From: Streptomyces griseoluteus
Lineage (GTDB): Bacteria > Actinomycetota > Actinomycetes > Streptomycetales > Streptomycetaceae
DNA: 64,000 bases
Assembly: GCA_000717735.1 (NCBI GenBank)
Contig: JOBE01000037.1
Location: forward strand, 1-64,000
Reading direction: 5' to 3'
This document shows, one piece after another, positions 49,107-57,467 of the stretch (positions are counted from its first letter, which is position 1; every line of letters starts with the position of its first letter). The notes beneath the pieces were generated by a model that was not told the DNA's origin, ran no database searches, and worked only from the letters and a program-made list of their open reading frames with translations. The translations under genes and the position numbers were made by a program.

Positions 49107-50462
49107 GTGTCCGCGTCCGCGCCCGCTTCCGCGCCCGGGAACCCCGAGAACGCTGTCAAGCCCTCGTCCCGGATACCCAAGGTCCCGTTCTGGGCCCAGA
49201 TCATCGCCGGTCTCGTCCTCGGCGCGCTGCTCGGCTGGATAGCCCGCAGCCAGGACGTCTCCTGGCTCAAGGAGACCCTCGGCCAGGTCGGCGACATCTT
49301 CGTCCAGCTGCTCAAGCTGGCCGTCGCCCCGCTCGTCTTCTTCGCGATCCTGGTCTCGATCACCAACCTGCGGAAGGTGAACAACGCCGCCCGGCTCGCC
49401 ACCCGCACGCTGCTCTGGTTCATGATCACCTCGCTGATCGCGGTCGGCATCGGCCTCGTCATCGGTCTGGTCACCAACCCGGGCGCCGGCACCGGCCTCA
49501 CCCCGCAGGACGGCAAGCTGCCGAAGCGCGAGGGCTCCTGGATCGACTTCCTGACCGGCATCATCCCGTCGGACGTCATCACGCCCTTCACCGAGCTGAA
49601 CGTCCTCCAGATCGTCTTCATGGCCGCCGTCGCCGGCATCGCCGCCCTCAAGCTCGGCGACAGGGCCAAGCCGATCCTCACCCTCTCCGAGTCGATCCTG
49701 GAGCTCCTCCAGAAGGCCCTGTGGTGGGTCATCCGCCTCGCCCCGCTCGGCACCGTCGGCCTCATCGGCTTCGCCATCGCCGACTACGGCTGGGACCTCA
49801 TCGGCAAGTACGCGACCTTCACCGCCGACGTCTACATCGGCTCCGCCCTGGTCATGTTCGGCGTCTACCCGCTGCTGCTCGCCACGGTCGCCAAGGTCAA
49901 CCCGATCCAGTTCTACAAGGGCGCCTGGCCGGCCATCCAGCTGGCCTTCGTCTCCCGCTCCTCGGTCGGCACCATGCCGGTCACCCAGAAGGTCACCGAG
50001 CGCCTCGGCGTCCCGAAGGAGTACGCCTCCTTCGCCGTCCCGTTCGGCGCCACCACCAAGATGGACGGCTGCGCCGCGATCTACCCGGCGCTCGCCGCGA
50101 TCTTCATCGCGCAGATCTTCGACGTGCAGCTCGGCATCGGCGACTACCTCCTGATCGCCTTCGTCTCCGTCATCGGCTCGGCGGCCACCGCGGGCCTGAC
50201 CGGCGCGACGGTCATGCTGACCCTGACCCTCTCCACCCTGGGCCTCCCCCTGGAGGGCGTCGGCCTGCTCATGGCGATCGACCCGATCCTCGACATGGTG
50301 CGGACGGCCACGAACGTGGCAGGACAGGCGGTGGTCCCGGTGATCGTCTCCGCCCGCGAGAAGATCCTCGACCTCACCGCGTACGAGAACGCCTCGGCGT
50401 CCCCGATCGACGACCTGGCCGGCAGCCGTGAGGCCGAGCCGAAGGTCGCCGTCGCGGCCTGA
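49107..50462 (+). CDS. Dicarboxylate/amino acid:cation symporter (DAACS), probable cystine type
   Basis: 451-residue membrane transporter with eight helices and two re-entrant loops. Diagnostic segments: SRSSVGTMPVTQKVTERLGVP (HP1), FAVPFGATTKMDGCA (unwound helix 7, NMDG-like), and HP2 plus helix 8 MAIDPILDMVRTATNVAGQA. The family moves glutamate, dicarboxylates, serine or cystine. The preceding Cys-rich leader peptide and the absence of C4 catabolism genes argue for cystine, as in the TcyP branch. The GTG at 49107 has GGAG with 7-nt spacing; the other in-frame GTG at 49101 is too close. An 18-bp hairpin terminator follows. Confidence 0.9.
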   Translation: MSASAPASAPGNPENAVKPSSRIPKVPFWAQIIAGLVLGALLGWIARSQDVSWLKETLGQVGDIFVQLLKLAVAPLVFFAILVSITNLRKVNNAARLATRTLLWFMITSLIAVGIGLVIGLVTNPGAGTGLTPQDGKLPKREGSWIDFLTGIIPSDVITPFTELNVLQIVFMAAVAGIAALKLGDRAKPILTLSESILELLQKALWWVIRLAPLGTVGLIGFAIADYGWDLIGKYATFTADVYIGSALVMFGVYPLLLATVAKVNPIQFYKGAWPAIQLAFVSRSSVGTMPVTQKVTERLGVPKEYASFAVPFGATTKMDGCAAIYPALAAIFIAQIFDVQLGIGDYLLIAFVSVIGSAATAGLTGATVMLTLTLSTLGLPLEGVGLLMAIDPILDMVRTATNVAGQAVVPVIVSAREKILDLTAYENASASPIDDLAGSREAEPKVAVAA

Positions 50463-50480
50463 CACGTCAGCCCGACCGGT

Positions 50481-50520
50481 ACGCGCGTGCCCCCTGCCCC
50501 CCGGCAGGGGGCACGCGCGT
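50481..50520 (+). terminator. Long hairpin terminator after the symporter
   Basis: A perfect 18-bp stem (ACGCGCGTGCCCCCTGCC, 50481-50498 with 50503-50520) closed by a CCCC loop, with no T-tract, as is common in Streptomyces. Confidence 0.9.
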
Positions 50521-50584
50521 CTTCCGTGGGGCGGCCGACGGGGTGAGGGCCTCATGAAATGCGGGCGCCGGTCTCCCTGTTGAG

Positions 50585-50602
50585 CCTTACCGCGCAGTAA
50601 GG
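50585..50602. promoter_or_regulatory. Inverted repeat upstream of the acyl-CoA synthetase gene
   Basis: CCTTAC-6-GTAAGG (50585-50590 with 50597-50602), 82 bp before the GTG, in a locally A/T-richer patch that continues GTTACCGGCTAG. It resembles a TetR-type operator in size. The remaining 50521-50683 stretch holds no gene. Confidence 0.5.
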
Positions 50603-50683
50603 TTACCGGCTAGTTATGTCACGTGAAGCAGGCAACGTACCGACGCACGACCTCAGTTCATCGCGCAGACCGAGGAGCCGCAC

Positions 50684-52567
50684 GTGTCCGTCGTCACTGC
50701 CCCGCCCCCCGGCGAACCGGTCGAGCCGCACACGACCCTGATCGACGGCGTCGTGCGGGAGGCCTCCGTGCCCGCCCTCGTCCCGCCGATCCGCCGCGGC
50801 TCCCTCGCCGACCTGCCGTACGACAACGCCCGCCAGGAACCCGAAGCCGTCCTCTTCTCCCGCAAAGGGCCGGAAGGGGAGTGGTACGACGTCACGGCCG
50901 CCCGCTTCGCCGCCGACGTGCACGCCGTCGCCAAGGGCCTCGTCGCCCACGGCCTGCGCCCCGGCGACCGGCTCGCCCTCATGGCCCGCACCACCTACGA
51001 GTGGACCCTGATCGACTTCGCCGCCTGGGCCGCGGGACTCGTCACCGTCCCCGTCCACCCCACCTCCTCCGCCTTCCAGACCCGCTGGATCCTCCAGGAC
51101 TCCGGCGCCGCCGCCTGCGTCGTCGAGGACTCCGGACAGGCCCGGCTCGTCTCCGCCGAGCGGCGGCAGCTCCCCGGCCTCGCCCACCTCTGGGTCCTCG
51201 ACGCCGGCGCCGTCGACCAGCTCCGCAGGGCCGGCGCCCGCGTCGCCGACGAGGCCGTCACCGTCCGCCGGGGGCTGCTCACCCCCGAGACCCTCGCCAC
51301 CCTCGTCTACACCTCCGGCACCACCGGCCGGCCCAAGGGCTGCGCCCTCACCCACGCCAACTTCTTCGCCGAGGTCGACAACGCCGTCCGGCTCCTCCAC
51401 CCCGTCTTCGTCGCCGAGAGCAGCGAACCCCCCGCCACCCTGCTCTTCCTGCCGCTCTCCCACGTCTTCGGACGGATGGTCGCCGTCGGCTGCGTCCGCG
51501 CCCGGGTCCGCGTCGGGCACGCGCCCTCCGTCGAGGGCGACGGACTCCTCACCGACCTGGCCGCCTTCCGGCCCACCTTCCTGCTCGCCATCCCGTACGT
51601 CCTGCAGAAGGTCTACGACACCGCCCGCGCCACCGCCGAACGCGGCGGCCGGGCCGCCTCCTTCGACCGCGCCGCCCGGGTCGCCCGCCGGTACGGGCAG
51701 GAGGACGCGCCCTCGCTCGCGCTGCGGGCCACCAGGGCGCTGTACGACACGCTCGTCTACCGGCGCATCCGGGCCGTGCTCGGCGGCCGGGTGAAGTACG
51801 TGATCTGCGGCGGCTCCCCGCTCGGCGCGCGGCTCGCCGAGTTCTACGCGGGCGCGGGCGTCGGGGTCTTCGAGGGGTACGGCCTGACGGAGACCACGGC
51901 CGCGTCGACGGTCACCCCGCCGCAGCGGCCGCGCACCGGCACCGTCGGCCGGCCGCTGCCCGGCACGTCCGTCAGGATCGCCGACGACGGCGAGGTCTGG
52001 CTCAAGGGCGGTCACGTCTTCGCCGGGTACTGGGACGCCCAGCGCGGTACGGCCGTCCCGTACACCGACGACGGCTGGTTCCCCACCGGCGACCTCGGCT
52101 CCCTCGACGCCGACGGCTATCTGCGGATCACCGGCCGCAAGAAGGACATCCTCATCACCTCGGCCGGCAAGAACGTGGCCCCGGCCCCCCTCGAGGACTG
52201 GCTGCGCACCCACCCCCTGGTCGCCCAGTGCGTGGTCCTCGGCGACAACCGCCCGTACGTCACGGCCCTGATCACCCTCGACCACGAGGGCCTCACCCAC
52301 TGGCGGCGGATGCGGCACAAGGACCACCTCGCGCTGTGGGAACTGGCCCGGGACGACGAGCTGCTCGGCGTGCTCCAGCGGGCCGTGGACGAGGCCAACC
52401 GGCTGGTCTCACGGCCGGAGTCGATCCGCGCCTTCCGGGTCCTGACCGCCGACTTCTCCGAGACCTCCGGGCACCTGACCCCGTCCCTGAAGCTCAAACG
52501 GCGCGCGGTGCTGCGCGACTTCGCGCGGGAGATCGAGGAGATGTACGAGGCGGAGGGCACCCCGTGA
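50684..52567 (+). CDS. Long-chain fatty acyl-CoA/AMP-dependent synthetase
   Basis: 627-residue adenylate-forming enzyme activating a fatty acid or other acid to its acyl-CoA via an acyl-AMP. Motifs: VYTSGTTGRPKGCALTH (P-loop, about residues 207-223), GYGLTETTAAS (A5), TGDLGSLDADGYLRITGRKKD (A7/A8 hinge), and the C-terminal lysine in PSLKLKRRAVL. This is the FadD15-like/long-chain branch that has a large C-terminal domain. GTG 50684. A palindrome upstream suggests repression by a lipid-responsive regulator. It is followed by convergent genes. Confidence 0.93.
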   Translation: MSVVTAPPPGEPVEPHTTLIDGVVREASVPALVPPIRRGSLADLPYDNARQEPEAVLFSRKGPEGEWYDVTAARFAADVHAVAKGLVAHGLRPGDRLALMARTTYEWTLIDFAAWAAGLVTVPVHPTSSAFQTRWILQDSGAAACVVEDSGQARLVSAERRQLPGLAHLWVLDAGAVDQLRRAGARVADEAVTVRRGLLTPETLATLVYTSGTTGRPKGCALTHANFFAEVDNAVRLLHPVFVAESSEPPATLLFLPLSHVFGRMVAVGCVRARVRVGHAPSVEGDGLLTDLAAFRPTFLLAIPYVLQKVYDTARATAERGGRAASFDRAARVARRYGQEDAPSLALRATRALYDTLVYRRIRAVLGGRVKYVICGGSPLGARLAEFYAGAGVGVFEGYGLTETTAASTVTPPQRPRTGTVGRPLPGTSVRIADDGEVWLKGGHVFAGYWDAQRGTAVPYTDDGWFPTGDLGSLDADGYLRITGRKKDILITSAGKNVAPAPLEDWLRTHPLVAQCVVLGDNRPYVTALITLDHEGLTHWRRMRHKDHLALWELARDDELLGVLQRAVDEANRLVSRPESIRAFRVLTADFSETSGHLTPSLKLKRRAVLRDFAREIEEMYEAEGTP

Positions 52568-52622
52568 AGGATGCCCCCCCTGTGCCGTGACGCTCTGTGC
52601 CGTGCTGCCCTCCCGGGCGTCC

Positions 52623-52871
52623 TCACACCGTGAGGGGCACCTCGTGGATCTCGTCGGCCGCGTGGCCCGTGCGGGCGTGGACCCGCTCGACGGCCTCCTT
52701 CGACGGGCCGTGCGACAGGCAGTAGACCGTGCCGGACTCCGGATCGGCCCACGCCTTCTCGAAGTGGACGCCCTCGTCCTTCTCGACGGCGAGGTCCGCC
52801 TCGTGCGCTTCCCTGAGCTGCTCGGCCGTGATGCCCACCATGCCCCGGTGCACGTCCATGTACGTAGCCAT
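52623..52871 (-). CDS. SCO4226-type nickel-binding protein (DUF4242)
   Basis: 82 residues almost collinear, as I recall it, with the S. coelicolor nickel-binding protein SCO4226: MDVHRGMVGITAEQLREAHEADL, KDEGVHFEKAWADPESGTVYCLSHGP, ARTGHAADEIHEVPLTV. The family is a dimeric ferredoxin-like fold binding Ni(II) through conserved His and Asp. ATG 52871 is 9 nt after GGAGG; a GTG six bases upstream is too close to it. It lies 32 bp after pdxH on the same strand and may be co-transcribed. Confidence 0.92.
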   Translation of the reverse strand: MATYMDVHRGMVGITAEQLREAHEADLAVEKDEGVHFEKAWADPESGTVYCLSHGPSKEAVERVHARTGHAADEIHEVPLTV

Positions 52872-52903
52872 GGTCACCCACCTCCACTTTCCATGGTGCG
52901 CCC

Positions 52904-53566
52904 TCAGGGCCAGAGCAGCTCGCGCAGCCAGCCGCCGCCGGCCGCCGGGTCGCGGCGGTAGCGCAGGCGCTGGTGGCGGCGCCGGCCGTCGCCCTGGAAG
53001 AACTCGACCTCGGCCGGTTCGACGACGTACAGGGTCCAGCTGGGGGCCGGGGCGTCCGGCTCCGCCTCCGCCCTGCGCCAGGCCGCCGCGCTCGCCTCCG
53101 CGAGGGTGTCGGACGAGTCCAGGACCTCGCTCTGCCGGCCGACGAGCGCCGAGGCGAGGGCGCCGGTGGTGCGGGCGTGGAGGTCCGCGTACGCCTCCTC
53201 GGAGGTGCCGGTGGTGACGTGGCCGCGGATCCGGACCTGGCGGCCCTGGAACGGCCAGTAGAAGCCGAGGGCGGCCTCGGGGCGGGCGGCGAGCTGGCGG
53301 CCCTTGGCGCTGGTGGAGTGCGAGGCGAAGTGCCAGCCGCGCGCGTCGGCGTCGTGCAGCATCACCGTACGGACGTCCGGCCTGCCGTCCTCGTCGGCGG
53401 TGGCGAGGGAGAGGGTGTGCGGCTCGGTCTGGCCGGCCGCGACGGCCGCCGTGAACCAGTCGTGGAAGAGGGGCAGCGGTTCGGGCGGGGCGCTCGCCGG
53501 GTCGAAGGACGGCAGCTCGGTGTCCCAGACCTTCAGGGAGTGCAGGGCGTGGTGGAAGTCGGTCAT
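52904..53566 (-). CDS. pdxH: Pyridoxine/pyridoxamine 5'-phosphate oxidase
   Basis: 220-residue FMN enzyme oxidising pyridoxamine or pyridoxine 5'-phosphate to PLP, the cofactor of HemL and other aminotransferases. Split-barrel FMN-binding core: MSLATADEDGRP-like LSLATADEDGRPDVRTVMLHDADARGWHFAS, KGRQLAARPEAALGFYWP and RQVRIRGHV, with a C-terminal dimerisation part (FFQGDGRRRHQRLRYRRD). The final WLRELLWP ending is close to the family's RLAP-type end. No Shine-Dalgarno precedes the ATG, and TAACGT lies 6 nt upstream, suggesting a leaderless transcript. Confidence 0.88.
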   Translation of the reverse strand: MTDFHHALHSLKVWDTELPSFDPASAPPEPLPLFHDWFTAAVAAGQTEPHTLSLATADEDGRPDVRTVMLHDADARGWHFASHSTSAKGRQLAARPEAALGFYWPFQGRQVRIRGHVTTGTSEEAYADLHARTTGALASALVGRQSEVLDSSDTLAEASAAAWRRAEAEPDAPAPSWTLYVVEPAEVEFFQGDGRRRHQRLRYRRDPAAGGGWLRELLWP

Positions 53567-53726
53567 GACTTCACGTTAGGGCTCGGCGAGGGCCGCCCGT
53601 GCTCGGTGTGGTGCGCATGGCGAGCCGGCCGGTTCGGCGATGCGACGGTGCGATGCGACGACGGCGATATCCCCGATCCCCGGATGTCGACCCTTTGACG
53701 CGGCACGTTGAGGGCCGTTCGGGACT

Positions 53727-54890
53727 TCAATCCCGGCCGAGGACCACCGTCCCCGAGGAGCAGAACCAGCCCCCCGTCCCCGAGGCCACCGCCACCTCCG
53801 GCAGGCTTCCGTCCCGGCGGCGCACCTGGAGGCCCGGCGCCTCCCCGCGCAGCTGCCGCACCGCCTCCACGAGGAGGAAGAGCCCCCGCATGCCCGGGTG
53901 GCAGGCCGACAGGCCGCCGCCGTCCGTGTTCACCGGCAGCCGGTCCTTCTCCTGGACGAACGGGCCGCCCTCCCCCTTCGCGCAGAAGCCCAGGTCCTCC
54001 AGGGTCACCAGAGTCATGTAGGTGAAGGCGTCGTAGATCTCGGCGACGTCGACGTCCCCGGGCCCGATGCCCGCCCGCTCGAAGGCGAGCCGGCCGCTGA
54101 CCGCCGCCGGGGAGACCGTGAAGTCCTCCCACTCGGACATCGTGGTGTGCGAGACGTGCTCGCCGGTGCCGAGCACCCAGACCGGGGCGGTACGGCAGTC
54201 CTGGACGTACTCCTCGGCGACGAGCAGCACCGCGCACCCGCCGTCGCTGCGCAGGCAGCAGTGCAGCTTGGTGAAGGGGTCCGCGATCATCGGCCCGTCC
54301 AGGACCTCGTCGACGGTGATCGGCTCGCGGAACATGGCCTCCGGGTTGAGCGCCGCGTTCGCCCGCGCCCGGACGGCCACCTCGGCGAGTTGCTCCAGGG
54401 TCGTCCCGTACTGGTGCATATGGCGGCGCGCGGCCATCGCGTACTTGGCGATCAGGGTGTGCCCGTACGGGACCTCGAACTGGAGCGGGCCGCGTGCCCC
54501 GAAGGAGAGGTTGGCGGTGCGCCGCCGGGCGCGGATGTCGGCGCGCGCGGTGGAGCCGTACACGAGGAGGACCGCGTTCGCGTGGCCGGCGGCTATCGCG
54601 TCGGCGGCGTGCGCGGCCATGACCTCCCAGGTGGCGCCGCCGACGGCGGTCGAGTCCACCCAGCGGGGGCGCAGCCCCAGGTACTCGGCGACCTCGACCG
54701 GGGCGAGGGTGCCGAGCCCGGCCGAGGCCAGGCCGTCGATCAGCGAGCGGTCGAGGCCGCTGTCCGTGAGCGCCCGCCGGGCGGCCTGGGCGTGCAGCGC
54801 GTACGGCGTGGCCTCGTCGACCCGGCCGCAGTCGGCGAGGGCGACGCCGACGACGGCGACGCGGCGGGCGGGGCGCGGGGTGGCATCCAT
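53727..54890 (-). CDS. SCP-x type thiolase (lipid-transfer protein-like)
   Basis: 387-residue thiolase-fold enzyme of the SCP-x/Ltp branch: VAVVGVALADCGRVDE, SIDGLASAG-like LIDGLASAGLGT, VGGATWEVMAAHAADAIAAG, and C-terminal NTDGGGLSACHPGMRGLF where the thiolase His/Cys triad part lies. Such enzymes cleave acyl-CoA side chains by retro-Claisen or retro-aldol chemistry, often with a DUF35 partner. No DUF35 gene is beside this copy; one is at 62.8 kb. A CTGACGGTACATCAG site and a TACCGT -10 lie directly upstream of the ATG, so transcription is probably leaderless and repressor-controlled. Confidence 0.85.
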   Translation of the reverse strand: MDATPRPARRVAVVGVALADCGRVDEATPYALHAQAARRALTDSGLDRSLIDGLASAGLGTLAPVEVAEYLGLRPRWVDSTAVGGATWEVMAAHAADAIAAGHANAVLLVYGSTARADIRARRRTANLSFGARGPLQFEVPYGHTLIAKYAMAARRHMHQYGTTLEQLAEVAVRARANAALNPEAMFREPITVDEVLDGPMIADPFTKLHCCLRSDGGCAVLLVAEEYVQDCRTAPVWVLGTGEHVSHTTMSEWEDFTVSPAAVSGRLAFERAGIGPGDVDVAEIYDAFTYMTLVTLEDLGFCAKGEGGPFVQEKDRLPVNTDGGGLSACHPGMRGLFLLVEAVRQLRGEAPGLQVRRRDGSLPEVAVASGTGGWFCSSGTVVLGRD

Positions 54891-54894
54891 GTTT

Positions 54895-54979
54895 CTGACG
54901 GTACATCAGATCAATGAAATCGGAACGGGTGTCTCTCTGGGCAAGTGGCTGCATGGCGTCCTAGCATGACGGACCGTCA
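54895..54979. promoter_or_regulatory. Paired operators between thiolase and acyl-CoA dehydrogenase
   Basis: CTGACGGTACATCAG (54895-54909) overlaps the thiolase promoter and TGACGGACCGTCA (54967-54979, perfect 13-bp palindrome) lies in front of the dehydrogenase ribosome binding site. The shared TGACGG half-site implies one regulator for both directions, most simply the TetR encoded at 56.8 kb. Confidence 0.72.
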
Positions 54980-54996
54980 GATACGGAGGGAGCCTC

Positions 54997-56220
54997 ATGG
55001 ACGCCGCCGACAGCGCAGCGCTCACCGCCCCGCACCCCGTCCCACATCCCGCCCCGCTCACCGAGGAGCGGCGGCAGTTCCGCCGCGCGCTGCGGGACCT
55101 GCTCGCCGAACGGGCCGGGCCGCACCAGAACCTCGTGGCCACCGCCACCCCCTGGGGGTACGACCCCGAGCTGTGGGCGCGGCTGTCCGTCACCCTCGGC
55201 CCCGCCGGCCACGGCCCCGCCACCCTCGGCCCCGCCACCCTCGGCCCCGCCGAACTCGGCCCCGCCGAACTCGCCCTCGCGTGCGAGGAGACCGGACGCG
55301 TCCTCGCCCCCTCCCCGCTCCTCGCCACCCGCGTCCTCGCCGCCCCGCTCCTCACCGCCCTCGGCAGCCCCGCCCAGCGCGCCGCGCACCTCCCGCGCAT
55401 CGCCGCCGGAAGCCTCACCTGCGCCCTCGCCGTCCCCGGCGGCGCCCTCGCGCTCGCCCTCGGCCTCACCGGCGACAACACCGCCGACGACTGGTCCGGC
55501 GGCGGCCGGGCGGGCGGCGTCCAGGCCCGCCCCGACGGTGAGGGCTGGCGGCTGTACGGCGAGGCCGCCCAGGTCCTCGACGGACACAGCGCGGGACTGC
55601 TGCTCGTCGCCGCCCACGCGGGGGGCTTCGCCCGCAGCCGTACCCTCCTCTTCCTCGTACGGGCGGAGGGCGCCGACGTACCCGGGCTCGTCCGCACCCG
55701 GCAGCCCGCCCTCGACCCCACCCGGCCCCGGGCCACCGTCCAGTTCCGCGACACCAGGGCCGAACTCCTCGGCGCGGAACCGGCGGACGTCCTCGGCGCA
55801 CTCGCCGACACCGGCCGTCGTGCCGCCGTCATGCTGGCCGCCGAGGCCGTCGGCGCGGCCCGGGCGGCCCTCGACCGGGCCGTCGCCCACGCCCGCTCCC
55901 GGGCCGGCTCCCGTGAGGCGGCCGCCCACCGGCTCGCCGACCTCTCCGTCCAGGTCGAGGCCGCCCGCACCCTCACGTACAGCGCGGTGGGCGAACCAGG
56001 ACCCGGCGGCCCCGGCCCCGGGCTCGAGAGCGGGCCGCTCGCGCTCGCCCACGCCCTGGAGGCCCTGCGCGCCACCGCCGAGGAGGCCCTCCGGCCAGCC
56101 GACGCCGCCGCGCCCTTCGCCGGCCGGGCCGCCTCCGACGAACTGCTCTTCGGGCCCGTACGGGGACTGCGTGCACGGGTGGCGGAGCGGACCGGACTCT
56201 TCCGAGAGGTGGCGGCGTAG
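54997..56220 (+). CDS. Acyl-CoA dehydrogenase family protein
   Basis: 407-residue ACAD-like protein: LTEERRQFRRALRDLLAE at the N-terminus, a middle domain (TCALAVPGGALALALG) and C-terminal helices (GRRAAVMLAAEAVGAARAALDRAVAH, AHALEALRATAEEALR). The usual FAD-loop and catalytic Glu are not obvious, which fits the non-catalytic subunit of the heteromeric acyl-CoA dehydrogenases of steroid-degrading actinobacteria. A stretch of (T/E)LGPA pentapeptides (about residues 66-92) is a tandem duplication. GGAGGGAG precedes ATG 54997. Its stop abuts the next ATG exactly. Confidence 0.82.
   Translation: MDAADSAALTAPHPVPHPAPLTEERRQFRRALRDLLAERAGPHQNLVATATPWGYDPELWARLSVTLGPAGHGPATLGPATLGPAELGPAELALACEETGRVLAPSPLLATRVLAAPLLTALGSPAQRAAHLPRIAAGSLTCALAVPGGALALALGLTGDNTADDWSGGGRAGGVQARPDGEGWRLYGEAAQVLDGHSAGLLLVAAHAGGFARSRTLLFLVRAEGADVPGLVRTRQPALDPTRPRATVQFRDTRAELLGAEPADVLGALADTGRRAAVMLAAEAVGAARAALDRAVAHARSRAGSREAAAHRLADLSVQVEAARTLTYSAVGEPGPGGPGPGLESGPLALAHALEALRATAEEALRPADAAAPFAGRAASDELLFGPVRGLRARVAERTGLFREVAA
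55192..55270 (+). repeat. 15-bp in-frame tandem repeats within the ACAD gene
   Basis: About five copies of an ACCCTCGGCCCCGCC-type unit (variants GAACTCGGCCCCGCC, CACGGCCCCGCC), encoding TLGPA/ELGPA pentapeptides in a loop after the first helices. They preserve the frame. Confidence 0.93.
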
Positions 56221-56691
56221 ATGCCCGTCGGACGCAGGCTCGTGCAGAAGGTGTCGTCGACCCGGACCTTCGCCCGGCTCGGGCCCCGTGTCATCCCCGC
56301 CATGGACAAGGCCGTGCACCGGCTCACCCGGGGAAAGGTGCTGCTCAGCGCCCAGATGCTGCCCGGAGTGGTGCTCACCGCGCGGGGCGCGAAGAGCGGG
56401 GCGCCCCGGGTCACCCCCCTGGCCTGCATGCCGGAGCCGGACGGCTGCTGGCTGCTCGTCGGCTCCAACTTCGGCCGCCCCGGGCATCCCGCGTGGACGG
56501 TGAACCTGCTCGCCCATCCGGACGTCGAGGTGAACTGGCGGGGCGCCGACATTCCCGTACGGGCGGAGCTGCTCACCGGGGAGGAGCGGGCGGCGGCCTG
56601 GCGGGCGGCCCTTGAGTTCTGGCCGCCGTACGCCACGTATCAGGCCCGGGTGGACCGCGAGATCCGGCTCTTCCGGCTGACGCGGCGGTGA
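56221..56691 (+). CDS. Deazaflavin (F420)-dependent nitroreductase-family protein
   Basis: 156-residue split-barrel FDOR/Ddn-like protein: GVVLTARGAKSGAPRVTPLACMPEPDG (F420 phosphate-binding), SNFGRPGHPAWTVNLLAHPDVEVNWRG (strands and W motif). It uses reduced F420 to reduce an enone, steroid or nitro-type substrate. The ATG immediately follows the TAG of the ACAD gene with no gap, so the two are co-translated and likely sequential enzymes. Confidence 0.9.
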   Translation: MPVGRRLVQKVSSTRTFARLGPRVIPAMDKAVHRLTRGKVLLSAQMLPGVVLTARGAKSGAPRVTPLACMPEPDGCWLLVGSNFGRPGHPAWTVNLLAHPDVEVNWRGADIPVRAELLTGEERAAAWRAALEFWPPYATYQARVDREIRLFRLTRR

Positions 56692-56819
56692 GGGGTGTCG
56701 CCCCGGTGATCCGGAGGCGGCCGGGGGCACGGCGACGCCGACGGCGGTCCGTGGGGGCGGGCCGCCGTCGGCGTCGACGACAGGACGGATGAAGGAGTGG
56801 TTGCCGGAGATCCGGGCGG

Positions 56820-57467
56820 CTATCTGGTCGGCTTCTTGCCGGTGATGCCCAGATGCACCAACAGGGCGAGGTTGGGCTTGAGTTCGGCCTGCTTCACGCC
56901 CCAGGTCGTGAAGCCCTTCTGGTGGCCCGCGACCGAGGCGAGCATCGCCACCAGTGATCCCGCCATGGCGGCGGGGCTGACCTCCTTGTCGACCTTGCCC
57001 TTGGCCTGGAGCTCCTTCACCGCGTCCGTGAGGGAGTTGGTGACCGAGTTCAGGATCTTCATGCGGATCTTGTAGAACCGCTTGTCGCCCTCCGCGGCGC
57101 CGAGGTCCACGACCCGGAGGATCGCGTCGTGCTTCCGCCAGAAGTCCAGGAAGCCTTCGACGAGTTCCTCGGAGGTCTGCCAGCCGGCCTTGCCGACCCA
57201 GGAACGGCCGGAGACCAGCGCGGTCAACGCGGCGCCCTCCTTGGCCATTTCCTCCGCGATCTCGAGCACCGCTCCCTCGACGTCCGGGAAGTACTGATAG
57301 AACGTCGCGGGTGAAGTACCCGCCTTCCGGGCCACATCGATGACCTTGACGTCCCGGTAGGGCGAGGAGCTGAGCATCTCACCGAGGCAGTCGAGCAGCT
57401 TCTGCCGCGTCGCCTGACCGCGTCGTCCGGCCACGCGGCCGTCGACGGTGCGTACTTGTCCTGTCAT
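56820..57467 (-). CDS. TetR family regulator
   Basis: 215 residues. Helix-turn-helix of the form RQKLLDCLGEMLSSSPYRDVKVIDVARKAGTSPATFYQYF (residues 20-60) and a helical ligand domain. The sequence resembles the KstR-like or acyl-CoA-responsive TetRs that control lipid catabolism clusters. It is convergent with the ACAD-reductase pair, so it could bind the TGACGG operators at 54.9 kb. It is conserved at the N-terminus (RRGQATRQ). Confidence 0.88.
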   Translation of the reverse strand: MTGQVRTVDGRVAGRRGQATRQKLLDCLGEMLSSSPYRDVKVIDVARKAGTSPATFYQYFPDVEGAVLEIAEEMAKEGAALTALVSGRSWVGKAGWQTSEELVEGFLDFWRKHDAILRVVDLGAAEGDKRFYKIRMKILNSVTNSLTDAVKELQAKGKVDKEVSPAAMAGSLVAMLASVAGHQKGFTTWGVKQAELKPNLALLVHLGITGKKPTR

